NCBI RefSeq assembly: GCF_000372825.1
Contig: NZ_KB910516.1
Span: forward strand, 3,825,825 to 3,889,824
DNA length: 64,000 bases
DNA from: Methylobacterium sp. 77
GTDB taxonomy: Bacteria > Pseudomonadota > Alphaproteobacteria > Rhizobiales > Beijerinckiaceae
Direction: 5' to 3'
Each line of letters begins with the position of its first letter. Positions within the stretch are counted from its first letter, which is position 1. Shown one piece after another: positions 9,556 through 18,293 of this stretch. A program made the position numbers and the translations under genes. Below the pieces are notes generated by a model. The model did not search any database. It saw only the letters and a list, made by a program, of their open reading frames with translations, and was not told the DNA's origin.

Positions 9556-10395
9556 ATGCAGATCCCGTCGATGCCGCCTTTCCCCCCCGGCAATCCTCCC
9601 TCCACGCTTCGGCCGGGGACGGTGCGGCCCGCGAGCCGCCTCGTTCTCGCCTCCTGCGCCGCTCTCCTGTGCGTGACGCTGGGAGGCGCTTCCGCCCTCG
9701 CCCAGGAGGATGCGGCCGCGCCGACGGGCGAAGTCGAGACTCCGGCCGCGAAACCGAAACCGAAGCCAAAACCCAAGCCGAAGCCGAAACCCGTCGCGAA
9801 GCCCGTCGATCCGGCGGAGGCCGTCCCTGCCACGCCCTTCGCGATGCCGGCGGCCAAACTCGCCCCCGTGAAGCTGCCGGAACTGATCGTGGTCTGCGAC
9901 AACGGCCAGGCCGCCTTCTACGAGGGCGAGGGCGCCGTCTCGCTATGGGTGACGCGCAGTGGCGCCATCACCGTCGACAACCCGCTGCGCCCCCTGACAC
10001 CGGAGACGACGCGCGTGCTCCAGGTCGTCATCGGCAACAAGGCCGCCACAGCCTTCGGCCCCGACCTCCTGGCCCTGCGCAGGGGCGGAAGCCCGGCCGC
10101 TCTCGAGGCGACAACGGGCGGCCCGGTGCGCTGGGACGAGCAGCTCACGGTGCTGCCCGAATTTCTCAACATCGTCTCCGAGGCCGGCGAGGTTCTGGCG
10201 CGGCTCGATTACCGCCGCTGCGGCGATGCGCCGGAGGTGAAGGTGGCCCCGGTCGCCAAGGTGAAGGCCAAGCCCGTCGCGAAGTCGCCGCGTCCGCCCA
10301 AGGCCCCCGCCGCCGAGGGGGCGGGACGAGGGGAGGGGGCCGCCCCGCGCGGTCTGCAGGTGCCGCAGGGCGCCATTCCGGCGCCGCAACCGTGA
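9556..10395 (+). CDS. Secreted protein with a Lys-Pro repeat spacer, unknown function
   Basis: I do not recognise a named family. The 279-residue product begins with an unusually long proline-rich leader, then a hydrophobic signal segment (about 28-45) and a likely signal peptidase I site after ALA at 47-49. A pure Lys-Pro repeat at about 66-79 follows, like the periplasm-spanning spacer of TonB-type proteins. A compact domain (about 100-235) contains two cysteines (VVCDNGQ and RRCGD) that could form a disulfide. The tail is basic, Pro/Ala-rich and probably disordered. The leader before the signal segment is long enough that the true start may be later, but the next in-frame methionine (residue 6) changes little. 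A periplasmic location is inferred. Confidence 0.75.
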   Translation: MQIPSMPPFPPGNPPSTLRPGTVRPASRLVLASCAALLCVTLGGASALAQEDAAAPTGEVETPAAKPKPKPKPKPKPKPVAKPVDPAEAVPATPFAMPAAKLAPVKLPELIVVCDNGQAAFYEGEGAVSLWVTRSGAITVDNPLRPLTPETTRVLQVVIGNKAATAFGPDLLALRRGGSPAALEATTGGPVRWDEQLTVLPEFLNIVSEAGEVLARLDYRRCGDAPEVKVAPVAKVKAKPVAKSPRPPKAPAAEGAGRGEGAAPRGLQVPQGAIPAPQP

Positions 10396-10417
10396 TCGAC
10401 GCGACGAGGGGACCGAC

Positions 10418-10846
10418 ATGAACGCTGCCGAGGTGATCGCCAGACTGGGGCTGCAGCCCCACCCGGAGGGCGGCCATTACCGCGAGACCTTTCGCGATCC
10501 GATGGAGATCGACGGTCGCTCGGTGGGAAGCGCGATCTACTACCTGCTCGATCTCGGCGAGACCTCCGAATGGCACCGGGTCGATGCCGCCGAGATCTGG
10601 TTCTGGCATGCCGGCGCGCCGATGGTGATCACCACGAGCCCGAACGGGCACGACGCCGCCGCCACCTATCTCGGCCCCGACCTCAGCCATGGGCAGCAGC
10701 CGCAGATCGTGGTGCCGGCGGGCCATTGGCAGACCGCCACGAGCCTGGGCGCATGGACGCTGGTGAGCTGTACCGTGTCCCCGGCCTTCCGGTTCGAAGG
10801 CTTCGAGATGGCGCCTCCCGGCTGGCGGCCGATGCCACGGGGGTAG
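10418..10846 (+). CDS. Cupin domain protein (DUF985 type)
   Basis: This 142-residue protein matches the small single-domain cupins of the DUF985 group, whose members are metal-binding beta barrels of mostly unknown substrate. The signature N-terminus LGLQPHPEGGHYRETFRDP and the strand SAIYYLLDLGETSEWHRVDAAE are diagnostic. Histidines of the cupin pocket appear in WHRVDAAEIWFWHAG, and the C-terminal strand reads LVSCTVSPAFRFEGFEMA. A strong ribosome site (GAGGGG) lies just before the ATG. It starts 22 bp after the Lys-Pro-rich protein gene, suggesting one transcript, and converges on the CorC/HlyC gene. The biochemical role is unknown. Confidence 0.88.
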   Translation: MNAAEVIARLGLQPHPEGGHYRETFRDPMEIDGRSVGSAIYYLLDLGETSEWHRVDAAEIWFWHAGAPMVITTSPNGHDAAATYLGPDLSHGQQPQIVVPAGHWQTATSLGAWTLVSCTVSPAFRFEGFEMAPPGWRPMPRG

Positions 10847-10882
10847 GGCGCGCGCGGGGACGATCCCTCGCGATCCGGCCTC

Positions 10883-12187
10883 CTACCCCTCTTCCTCATC
10901 CTTTTTCGTGATCATCGGCACGAGCGGCGTGATGCGCAGCGAGGTGATGCGGTTCTTGGCCTTGCGCAGAACCTGGAACCGGAAGCCGTGGAAGTTGAAC
11001 GCGGTGCCGGTATCCGGGATGGCCCGCGCCTCGTGGATGACGAGGCCGGCGATGGTCGTGGCCTCCTCGTCGGGCAGGTTCCAGTCCATGGCGCGGTTGA
11101 GGTCGCGGATGGCGACGGAGCCGTCGGCATTCACCGAGCCATCGCCCTGGGGCCGCACGCCCGAGACCGCGACGTCGTGCTCGTCGGCGATGTCGCCGAC
11201 GATCTCTTCCAGGATGTCCTCCAGGGTCACGAGGCCCATCACCTCGCCGTACTCGTCGACGACGAGGGCGAAATGCGTCTTCTTGGTGAGGAAGGCCTTC
11301 AACTGGTCGCGGAGCGACGTCGTGTCGGGCACGAACCAGGTCTCCAGAGCCAAGGCCTCGACCTTGAGACCCGACGCGTCGCCCCCGGCGGCGTCCAGCG
11401 CGCGCAGCAGATCCTTGGCGTGCAGCACCCCGACGATGTTCTCCGACGTGCCGCGCCAGAGCGGCATGCGGGTGTAGGGGGAGGCCAGCACCTCCCGCAC
11501 GATCTCCTCGGAGGGAAGATCGGCGTTGATGGTGCGCATTTTTGTGCGGTGCACCATCACTTCGGAAACGGTCAGTTCGTGCAGGTCGAGAAGCCCGCCG
11601 AGCATGTCGCGCTCGGCTTTGGCGACGCCGCCTTCACGATGAAGCAGGGCGACCTGTCCACGGATCTCCTCGGTCGGCGACAGGATCGATTGATGATCGC
11701 CGATGGTGATGCCGAAGGGGCGCAGCATCAGCCGCACCAGATTCTCGATCGCGATGGCCGCCGGCCCGAGGAGCGCCACCGCGAAGGCGACCGGACGCGC
11801 CATGACCAGGGCGGCCTGATCCGGCTTGTTGATGGCGAGGGTCTTCGGCAGCACTTCGGCGAAGACGATGACCAGCACCGACATCACCCCAGTGGCGTAG
11901 AGCACGCCGCTCTTGCCGAAGATCGTGGTCAGCACGCTGGTGGTGAAGGCGGAGGCCCCGATGGCGACGATGTTGTAGCCGATGAGCATGGCGCCGATGA
12001 ACCGCTCGCGCGAGGCGAGAATGCGGTTCACGAGGCGCGCCCGCAGGTCGCCGCCATTCTCCAGAGAGAGCATCCGTGCCCGCGAGGCGGCGGTGAAGGC
12101 GGTCTCGGCCCCGGCGAAGAAGGCCGAGAGCAGCAGCGACATCACCACGATGCTCGCGGCGAGCCAGAGGTCGGTATGCGTGTCCAT
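10883..12187 (-). CDS. CNNM/CBS-domain membrane protein of the CorC/HlyC (hemolysin) family
   Basis: Members sit in the inner membrane and have been linked to divalent cation transport or tolerance; the hemolysin name is historical. The 434-residue chain has an N-terminal CNNM (DUF21) domain with about four membrane segments (roughly 8-190), including AFFAGAETAFTAASR and FAEVLPKTLAINKP. A CBS pair follows (about 200-330; SEVMVHRTKM and FALVVDEYGEVMGLVTLEDILEE cover its two ends). The C-terminal CorC_HlyC domain (about 345-425) contains DEEATTIAGLVIHEARAIP. It lies 203 bp downstream of aroB on the same strand, an arrangement repeated in many alphaproteobacteria (aroK-aroB-this gene). Substrate is not predictable here. 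Confidence 0.93.
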   Translation of the reverse strand: MDTHTDLWLAASIVVMSLLLSAFFAGAETAFTAASRARMLSLENGGDLRARLVNRILASRERFIGAMLIGYNIVAIGASAFTTSVLTTIFGKSGVLYATGVMSVLVIVFAEVLPKTLAINKPDQAALVMARPVAFAVALLGPAAIAIENLVRLMLRPFGITIGDHQSILSPTEEIRGQVALLHREGGVAKAERDMLGGLLDLHELTVSEVMVHRTKMRTINADLPSEEIVREVLASPYTRMPLWRGTSENIVGVLHAKDLLRALDAAGGDASGLKVEALALETWFVPDTTSLRDQLKAFLTKKTHFALVVDEYGEVMGLVTLEDILEEIVGDIADEHDVAVSGVRPQGDGSVNADGSVAIRDLNRAMDWNLPDEEATTIAGLVIHEARAIPDTGTAFNFHGFRFQVLRKAKNRITSLRITPLVPMITKKDEEEG

Positions 12188-12390
12188 CAGGAGGTCGTCG
12201 CACCAAGCCGCGCCATCCCGGCACGGTGCCGGTTTTGGGAAGGCCTTCTCTTATACCAATGAGCGGCCGAATCGATCCTGCGGTTCGGATCGCGGATCCG
12301 CTGCTCGCGGGAGGCACTGCTTCGGCGCGCGGCGCGACGAGGCCGCCCGCTTTCGGGTGTCATGCTGGGCGAGGGAACGGCGGACGCGGC

Positions 12391-13509
12391 TCAATCCGCC
12401 CGGAATTCGTCTTCGAGGAAGGCCCGCACCTCGGCTCGGTCGATGCCCGGTGCGATGAAGCTCCGGCCGATCCCGCGGGCGAGGATGAAGGTCAGCGCTC
12501 CGTCGCGGACCTTCTTGTCCTGGGCCATGGCCTCGAGGAGGGAATCGGCGTTGCCGCATCCGCCGGGGACGGCCTGGAGCCGGGTGGGCAGGCCGGCCAG
12601 CGCCAGATGGTTGGCGACGCGGCCGGCATCCTGGCCCGGGCAGAGTCCGAGCCGGGCCGAGAAGCGGAACGCCAGCGCCAGGCCGATCGCCACGCCCTCG
12701 CCATGGACGAGGCGGGCGGATTCGTAGCCCGTGAGACGTTCCAGGGCGTGGCCGAACGTGTGCCCGAGGTTGAGCAGAGCGCGCTCGCCATCCTCGCGCT
12801 CGTCGCGCACCACCACGCCGGCCTTGGCCCGGCAGCAGATCGCCACCGCCTCGTCGCGCTCCGGGCCGCCGGAGAAGATGCCGGACCAGTTGGCCTCGCA
12901 CCAGTCGAAGAAGCCGGCATCGGCGATGAGCCCGTATTTCGCCACTTCGGCATAGCCGGCGCGCATCTCGCGCTCGGACAGGGTGTCGAGGGTGCTGGTA
13001 TCGGCGAGGACCAGGCGCGGCTGATGGAAGGCGCCGATCAGGTTCTTGCCCAGGGGCGAGTTGATGCCGGTCTTGCCGCCCACCGAGGAATCGACCTGGG
13101 ACAGCAGGGTCGTCGGCGCCTGGACGAAGCGCACGCCGCGCCTCAGGGTCGCCGCCGCGAAACCCGCGAGATCGCCGACGACACCGCCGCCGAGGGCCAC
13201 GACGAGGTCGTTGCGCTCGATCCTGTGGGCGAGGAGGCCGTCGCAGACCTGCGCATAGGTGGCGTAGCTCTTCGAGGCCTCGCCGGGCGCGACGACGACG
13301 AGGCCGGAGCGCAGGCCTGCCGCCTCCAGGCTCTCGCGCAGGCGCTCGCCATAGAGCGCCGACACGGTCTCGTCGGTGACGATGGCGGCGGCTCGGGCCC
13401 CGAGGGCGGCCACGCGTACGCCGGCTTCGGCGAGGAGGCCGCGACCGATATGGATGTCGTAGTCACGGCCCTGGTCGAGGGGGACGTGGACCGTCTGTCC
13501 GTCACTCAC
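12391..13509 (-). CDS. aroB: 3-dehydroquinate synthase
   Basis: AroB converts DAHP to 3-dehydroquinate, the second step of the shikimate pathway, using NAD and a divalent metal. The 372-residue protein is the usual length. It shows the nucleotide-binding GGGVVGDLAGFAAAT, the TTLLSQVDSSVGGKTGIN motif, the metal-ligand region LNLGHTFGHALE, and HGEGVAIGL. The ATG overlaps the aroK stop by four bases (ATGA), so the two are almost certainly co-translated. Its downstream neighbour is the CorC/HlyC gene. Confidence 0.97.
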   Translation of the reverse strand: MSDGQTVHVPLDQGRDYDIHIGRGLLAEAGVRVAALGARAAAIVTDETVSALYGERLRESLEAAGLRSGLVVVAPGEASKSYATYAQVCDGLLAHRIERNDLVVALGGGVVGDLAGFAAATLRRGVRFVQAPTTLLSQVDSSVGGKTGINSPLGKNLIGAFHQPRLVLADTSTLDTLSEREMRAGYAEVAKYGLIADAGFFDWCEANWSGIFSGGPERDEAVAICCRAKAGVVVRDEREDGERALLNLGHTFGHALERLTGYESARLVHGEGVAIGLALAFRFSARLGLCPGQDAGRVANHLALAGLPTRLQAVPGGCGNADSLLEAMAQDKKVRDGALTFILARGIGRSFIAPGIDRAEVRAFLEDEFRAD

Positions 13510-14150
13510 TGCGCGGCGACGCCTTGGTTCGAGGGGCCGTTGAGATAGGCATCGAGGGCCTCCATCACGTCCTCCACCACGCGATCATGGGAGACGTCGC
13601 GCGAGGGGATCATCACGTCGGCACTGCCATAGACGGGGTGCCGGATCTCCATCAACTGCCGCATCGTCTCTTCCGGGTCTTCGGTCTGGAGCAGGGGGCG
13701 GTTGCCGCGCTTGCGCACGCGGCGCATCAGCACGTCGAGTTCCGCCTTCAGCCAGACCGAGACCCCGCCCTGGGCGATGCGGGCCCGCGTCGCCTCGCGC
13801 ATGAAGGCGCCGCCGCCGGTGGCCAGCACCAGGGGGCCCTCACGGATGAGACGGGCGATGACACGCTCCTCGCCTTCGCGGAAACTCGGCTCGCCGTAGA
13901 TGGCGAAGATATCGGGGATGGTGAGCTTGGCCGCGGCCTCGATCTCGTTGTCGGCATCCTTGAACATCAGCCCGAGCCGGGTCGCCAGACGCCGACCCAC
14001 CGTGCTCTTTCCCGCGCCCATGAGACCGACGAGCACGATCGAGCGCGCGCCGAGCGCGCGGCGGAGCCTGACTTCGATGGGATCGCCGGCGATGTCGCCT
14101 CCCGCTGGCTCGGTCTCGGTCATCGTTGGAATCTTGATATGCCCTTTCAT
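13506..14150 (-). CDS. aroK: Shikimate kinase
   Basis: AroK phosphorylates shikimate with ATP in aromatic amino acid synthesis. The 214-residue protein has the Walker A loop GLMGAGKST at 42-50, an acidic substrate-binding segment DADNEIE at about 65-71, the arginine-bearing FREGEERV segment, and the GGGAFM loop. An extra ~30 residues precede the P-loop strand, as in many Hyphomicrobiales enzymes. The ATG at 14150 has AGGA seven bases upstream; an ATG nine codons later is an alternative. It is first in the aroK-aroB pair. Confidence 0.96.
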   Translation of the reverse strand: MKGHIKIPTMTETEPAGGDIAGDPIEVRLRRALGARSIVLVGLMGAGKSTVGRRLATRLGLMFKDADNEIEAAAKLTIPDIFAIYGEPSFREGEERVIARLIREGPLVLATGGGAFMREATRARIAQGGVSVWLKAELDVLMRRVRKRGNRPLLQTEDPEETMRQLMEIRHPVYGSADVMIPSRDVSHDRVVEDVMEALDAYLNGPSNQGVAAQ

Positions 14151-14420
14151 CCGATCCTAGCGCGTTTCACCGTCCGGGCGAAGCGAGGCTGTAAGGCGCG
14201 GCACGATTCTTAAGCGGCGCCGGTGCTTCATGCCCGGCGAAGCCGCCTGCCGCTCGCCGGCCACGAACTCCTGCGGCGCAAACTGTGACCCCGAAGTCCT
14301 TGCCATCGCGCGCCCGGCGTGATGCAAACCCTTGGCTTGGCAGTGCAACCCTCGCCCGCCAGATCCACCCGCCGACGCCGCGCTGTCCCGCCGAGTTTCC
14401 TCCGACCGAGGTTCGTCCGA

Positions 14421-14573
14421 GTGCCGACCCTGTTTCGCTTCCTCGCCACGCTCGCCATCCTCGGGGGCCTGGTCTTCGCCGGCATGTTCGCGCTCGCCAC
14501 CTTCGTTCAGCCCACGCCCCGGGAAATGAGCGTCATCATTCCCGCCGCGAAACTCCAGCCGCCGAGCCGGTGA
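14421..14573 (+). CDS. Small single-pass membrane protein, unknown function
   Basis: A GTG start with GAGG nine bases upstream gives a 50-residue protein: a short N-terminus, one hydrophobic helix (LATLAILGGLVFAGMFALATFV) and a short tail with PTPREMSVIIPAAKL. The pattern of one helix followed by PxPREM and IIP recalls a small conserved protein found upstream of xerD in other Hyphomicrobiales; that comparison is from memory. The frame continues upstream to an ATG at 14319, but the extra 34 residues are low-complexity and basic. The stop overlaps the likely GTG start of xerD (GTGA), which supports it being a real, translated gene. Confidence 0.7.
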   Translation: MPTLFRFLATLAILGGLVFAGMFALATFVQPTPREMSVIIPAAKLQPPSR

Positions 14574-15583
14574 CGGGCGGGGGCGCGGTGGAGGACGGGC
14601 AAAGTCGACCGGACGTGGATGGGGCCGAAGGCCCGGACCTCATCGTCGCCTATCTCGACATGCTCGCCGCCGAGCGTGGGGCCGCGGCCAACACGCTCGC
14701 TGCCTATCGGCGCGATCTCGACCATTACCTCGCCGCGTTGTCCGCCTCGGGGCGCGATCCGCTCGACACCGATGCCGGCGAAGTGCGGGCCTATCTGGCG
14801 GATCTCGAGACGCTGGGCCTGAAGGCCTCCTCCGCCGCACGCCGCCTCTCCTGCATCCGTGGCTTCCACAAGTTCCTCTACGCGGAAGGTCTCGCCGAGA
14901 CAGACCCGAGCGCGCCCGTGGGCGGACCGCGCCGTGGGCGGGTTCTGCCCAAGGTGCTGTCCGTGGCCGAGGTCGACGACCTTCTGCGCACCGCCCGCGA
15001 GCGGGCCGTGGCGGCGGAGGCGGATGCCGAGGACCCGGCAGGGCCGGGCGAGCGGCGGCGCGCCGTGCGGATGCTGTGCCTGCTGGAAACGCTCTACGCC
15101 ACGGGCCTGCGCGTATCGGAACTCGTCGCCCTGCCGCGCTCGGCCGCCACCACGAAGCAGCGCTACCTGGTGGTGAAGGGCAAGGGCGGAAGGGAGCGAC
15201 TGGTGCCGCTCACCGACCTCGCGCGCGCCGCCATGCGCGAACACCTGACCCATCTCACGGGCGACGGCCCGTTCCTGTTCCCGGCCGACAGCGAGAGCGG
15301 ATACCTGACCCGGCAGGCCTTCGCCCGCGACCTCAAGGCGGCGGCCTCGGCGGCGGGCATCCGCGCGGATCGCGTGAGCCCGCACGTGCTGCGCCATGCC
15401 TTCGCCAGTCACCTGCTGCAGAACGGCGCCGATCTCCGAGTCGTGCAGGAGCTCCTCGGCCATGCCGACATCTCGACGACGCAGATCTACACGCACATCC
15501 TCGACGAACGCCTGAAGAGCATGGTCCGCGATCTCCATCCGCTCATGGACGATCCGGCGGAAACGGAGACCGCGTCCCGCTGA
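14570..15583 (+). CDS. xerD: Site-specific tyrosine recombinase XerD
   Basis: XerD acts with XerC at dif to resolve chromosome dimers at division. The 337-residue product has the SAM-like N-terminal core-binding domain (AYLDMLAAERGAAANTLAAY) and the catalytic domain. Catalytic residues visible are Arg in TGLRVSELVAL, Lys in VKGKGGRERLVPL, His-x-x-Arg in HVLRHAFASHLL, His in LLGHADISTTQIYTHI, and the nucleophilic Tyr in that same stretch. The frame is open further upstream, but the GTG at 14570 overlaps the stop of the small membrane protein and yields a normal XerD N-terminus. A GTG six codons later is an alternative. XerD rather than XerC is favoured by the C-terminus but is not certain. Confidence 0.93.
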   Translation: MTGGGAVEDGQSRPDVDGAEGPDLIVAYLDMLAAERGAAANTLAAYRRDLDHYLAALSASGRDPLDTDAGEVRAYLADLETLGLKASSAARRLSCIRGFHKFLYAEGLAETDPSAPVGGPRRGRVLPKVLSVAEVDDLLRTARERAVAAEADAEDPAGPGERRRAVRMLCLLETLYATGLRVSELVALPRSAATTKQRYLVVKGKGGRERLVPLTDLARAAMREHLTHLTGDGPFLFPADSESGYLTRQAFARDLKAAASAAGIRADRVSPHVLRHAFASHLLQNGADLRVVQELLGHADISTTQIYTHILDERLKSMVRDLHPLMDDPAETETASR

Positions 15584-15655
15584 GAGGACCGCTCGGCGCA
15601 AAGCGGTGGGCCGCAGATGCGCGGCGGTTTTCAAAGGAACCGTCAGCTTCCGATG

Positions 15656-16756
15656 TCAGCTGCCCTTGCCGACCGTGACCCTGGCCCCCTCGTCGAGCGA
15701 GAAGACGATGCCCGCCCGGCGAAGGGCGGCGACGACCTGATTGCGGTTGGCGACCGTGACCGCGTCGGTGCGTCCTTCGAGGCGCCGGATCGTCGAGAGA
15801 GACACGGCGGAAGCCTTGCTCAGGTCCGTCATGGACCAGTCGAGGAGCGCGCGCGCAGCGCGAACATGCTCGCACCCGATCCGTTGTTCGAGACCGGCCA
15901 GGAGGCGGCCGGTGGGCCTGACGTTCAGGTGGATCGGGCTGACGAAATTGGTCCAGCTTTCGACACTTCCCGCTTCGTCCAGCATGGGAATCATCACCAG
16001 GCGGTAGGTTGCGGTTTCGCCATTCGCCAGTCGGATGTTCGGCGTCGTATGGACGAGACGCTTGGCGAGATACGATTCCCGCCCGTGGTCCCGCCAATAC
16101 CGCCGCTCGTCCTTCAAAACCGGCAGCGTCGGTTCGTGCAGGAGTTCCGCTTCAGGCATGCCGACGAGGGTGAGCCATTCGTCGGAGAATTTCGTGAACG
16201 GGTAGATGGTCGTCGTCGAGGTGAACGCACGGGTCGTCTCGAAGATCGCCCGGTCGCGCCGCCGCTGCTCTGCCTCGGCTCGCGCCAGCGTCTCGCGGTC
16301 GCTGACGTCGATGAGGATGCCGCGGGCGCTGAGCCGTTTTCCGCCGGGGGAGGTCTTCACCTCCACGCGGCTCATCACGGTGCAGATCGTCGTGTCGGGC
16401 CGCAGGATGCGGAAGGTGACGGGCGGGATCGTTCCGCCATGCCTGACGTAGCGAGGATCCATCCAAATCGCGCAATCGTCCGGATGGATCAGCTGGAACA
16501 GCAGGCGATAGTCGGGTCTGACGAGCTCGACGGGTATGCCCACGATCCGGCACAGGCCGGGCGACCAATAATGGGTGTCGTCGACGAAATTCCATCCCCA
16601 GTAACCGACGATCCCGAAGTCTTCGATCAGGGTTAGAACGTCGTAAGGCGAGTTTTGAAGAGTTCCACCCAACATCATGAGGCCATAAAGGAACGGGACG
16701 CTTACATCTAGGCTCGGACTATGAGCTGCAATTACAGCAGTATAGTAACGGTACAT
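15656..16756 (-). CDS. PAS-domain protein with C-terminal helix-turn-helix
   Basis: The protein of up to 366 residues looks like a one-component regulator. An N-terminal PAS fold (about 40-160) contains WGWNFVDDTHYWSPGLCRIVGIP and LIHPDD, typical of PAS_3 type sensors. A second sensor-like region (about 180-280) contains EWLTLVGMPEAE. The C-terminal 75 residues carry an XRE-type HTH: IGCEHVRAARALLDWSMTDL followed by VSLSTIRRLEG. No kinase or cyclase domain is present. Ligand and targets are unknown. The start is uncertain: no good ribosome site precedes the ATG at 16756 or the ATG pair near 16678. Its upstream region is clearly more AT-rich than the neighbourhood and contains a long inverted repeat. 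Confidence 0.8.
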   Translation of the reverse strand: MYRYYTAVIAAHSPSLDVSVPFLYGLMMLGGTLQNSPYDVLTLIEDFGIVGYWGWNFVDDTHYWSPGLCRIVGIPVELVRPDYRLLFQLIHPDDCAIWMDPRYVRHGGTIPPVTFRILRPDTTICTVMSRVEVKTSPGGKRLSARGILIDVSDRETLARAEAEQRRRDRAIFETTRAFTSTTTIYPFTKFSDEWLTLVGMPEAELLHEPTLPVLKDERRYWRDHGRESYLAKRLVHTTPNIRLANGETATYRLVMIPMLDEAGSVESWTNFVSPIHLNVRPTGRLLAGLEQRIGCEHVRAARALLDWSMTDLSKASAVSLSTIRRLEGRTDAVTVANRNQVVAALRRAGIVFSLDEGARVTVGKGS

Positions 16757-16784
16757 ATTTTTGTATAAAATGCAACATGTTCTG

Positions 16785-16825
16785 CGCAGATATGGGATCC
16801 GGAGGCAAAAACTCGGATATCTGCG
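16785..16825. promoter_or_regulatory. Inverted repeat upstream of the PAS-HTH gene
   Basis: CGCAGATAT at 16785-16793 is repeated as its exact reverse complement ATATCTGCG at 16817-16825, separated by 23 bp. It lies 28 bp upstream of the ATG of the PAS-HTH gene, within an AT-rich island (about 16700-16860). The arrangement fits two half-sites for a dimeric regulator, possibly self-regulation. No binding data exist here. Confidence 0.45.
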
Positions 16826-17010
16826 TATTTCCCCGGATCGTCACATTTGAATTCATTCGCGATTGCGCATCGATGTCGAGTGCCAGCAGCCGATGACGTT
16901 TCATACTACCCGGAAAGTGCATCCCACTCTCATCGGCGGGTCGCCTGACCTTTCCGCTCCCGCAGATCTGTTGTCGCGGCTGTCGTCACGCTCGCCGATG
17001 GGCGGCGCGC

Positions 17011-18159
17011 TCAGACCTCGGCGTTCTCGTCGAGCGTATCCTCGATATAGACCTGCTCCAGCACGACCTTGATCACCGCCATCAGCGGCAGCGCCAGGGC
17101 GATGCCCCACAGGCCGAACAGGACGCCCAACACGAGCTGGCCGGCGAAGATGGTGGCCGGCGGGATGTCCAGGGCCCGCTTCTGGATGAACGGCGTCAGC
17201 CCGTAGCTCTCCAGGCACTGCACGACGAGGTAGACGCCGAAGGCGCCCAGGGCCGCGTTGGTGCCGGAGGCGAGGCCCGCCAGCACGATGATGACGCCCG
17301 CGATCAGCGGCCCGATGGTGGGGATGAAGGCGAGGAGTCCGGCCTGCAGGCCGAGGATGAGCGCGCCGCCGATGCCGAGGAAGGTCAGGCCCGCCCAGAT
17401 GCAGGCGAAGATCACCGCCATGGTGATGAGCTGTCCGAACAGCCAATGGCGCAGGGTCTCACCCATCCCGTCGAGGAGGGCGGTGGCGCGCGGGCGGTAA
17501 TGCGGCGGCACGAACCGCACGGCGCCGTTGCGATAGCTGGCGGGATCGGCCGCGCAGGCGAGGCCGAGGAACACGATCACCAGGACGTTGCCGAGGGCGC
17601 TGAACAGCCCGGTGATGACGGCGGCCGCCGGTCCCAGCATGCTGCCGGCCTCGGAGAGCAGCGAGCCGGGGCTCTTGATCGCTCCCGAGGCGAGGCCGCC
17701 GAGGCCGCCCGGCTTCTTCTCCTTGTCGCCATCGGCGTCCTGGCCGCCCGACGTATCGGTCGCCGCCGAGAAAGCCGGCAGGTCGATCCCGTATTGTTTC
17801 AGGCGGTCGCGGACCGACCCCGCCTGTGTCGCGATGGTCTGGCCGAGTTCCCGACCCTGCTGCACCACCGTCGCGCTGCCGAAGGTGAGGAAGCCGAGGG
17901 TCAACCCGCCGAGGACCAGGCTGACGAGGGTGAGCCGGAGCCCGCGGCCGAGCCCGATCACCTGGCCGAGCAGGCGCGTGAGCCCGTCGAGGAAGACCCC
18001 GAGCAGGATGCCGGAAAAGATCAGGAGCAGGGTCGAGGCCGCGGTCCAGGCCAGGATCAGCAGGGCGATGAACGCCACCACGGCGATTCCCGACACCGCC
18101 GGCGACCAGTGAGCCGGCCGAGGGCCCGGTTCGTCCTTCGTGGTCGTGCCGTGCTGCAT
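17011..18159 (-). CDS. AI-2E family (PerM-like) membrane permease
   Basis: The family includes TqsA (autoinducer-2 export) and sodium/proton antiporters, so the name does not fix a substrate. The 382-residue protein has two N-terminal membrane segments (about 20-65), one more near 75-95, a soluble insertion (about 100-200) with a Gly/Asp/Lys-rich linker, and a C-terminal bundle of four to five helices. The latter includes the family signature FIPTIGPLIAGV and the end GLWGIALALPLMAVIKVV. The basic stretch PPHYRPRATALLDGMGETLR is typical of the central domain. It lies upstream of the PAS-HTH gene on the same strand, 254 bp away. Confidence 0.9.
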   Translation of the reverse strand: MQHGTTTKDEPGPRPAHWSPAVSGIAVVAFIALLILAWTAASTLLLIFSGILLGVFLDGLTRLLGQVIGLGRGLRLTLVSLVLGGLTLGFLTFGSATVVQQGRELGQTIATQAGSVRDRLKQYGIDLPAFSAATDTSGGQDADGDKEKKPGGLGGLASGAIKSPGSLLSEAGSMLGPAAAVITGLFSALGNVLVIVFLGLACAADPASYRNGAVRFVPPHYRPRATALLDGMGETLRHWLFGQLITMAVIFACIWAGLTFLGIGGALILGLQAGLLAFIPTIGPLIAGVIIVLAGLASGTNAALGAFGVYLVVQCLESYGLTPFIQKRALDIPPATIFAGQLVLGVLFGLWGIALALPLMAVIKVVLEQVYIEDTLDENAEV

Positions 18160-18293
18160 CTGTCTGCCCCCGTGCGCGCTGTGCGTCGCGCGGCGCCACC
18201 GGGCGCCCCGATCCTGTCATAGGCAAGGCCCGTCCGGCGGGCGGGCGGCTCTCGCCTGTGGATGCTGCGGAGAGAAGTCCGGTCGGGCCGTCG

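Noticed and set aside
9750..9800. Short tandem repeat as a non-coding microsatellite
   Set aside because: It lies in frame inside a coding sequence and encodes the Lys-Pro spacer, so it is a protein feature.
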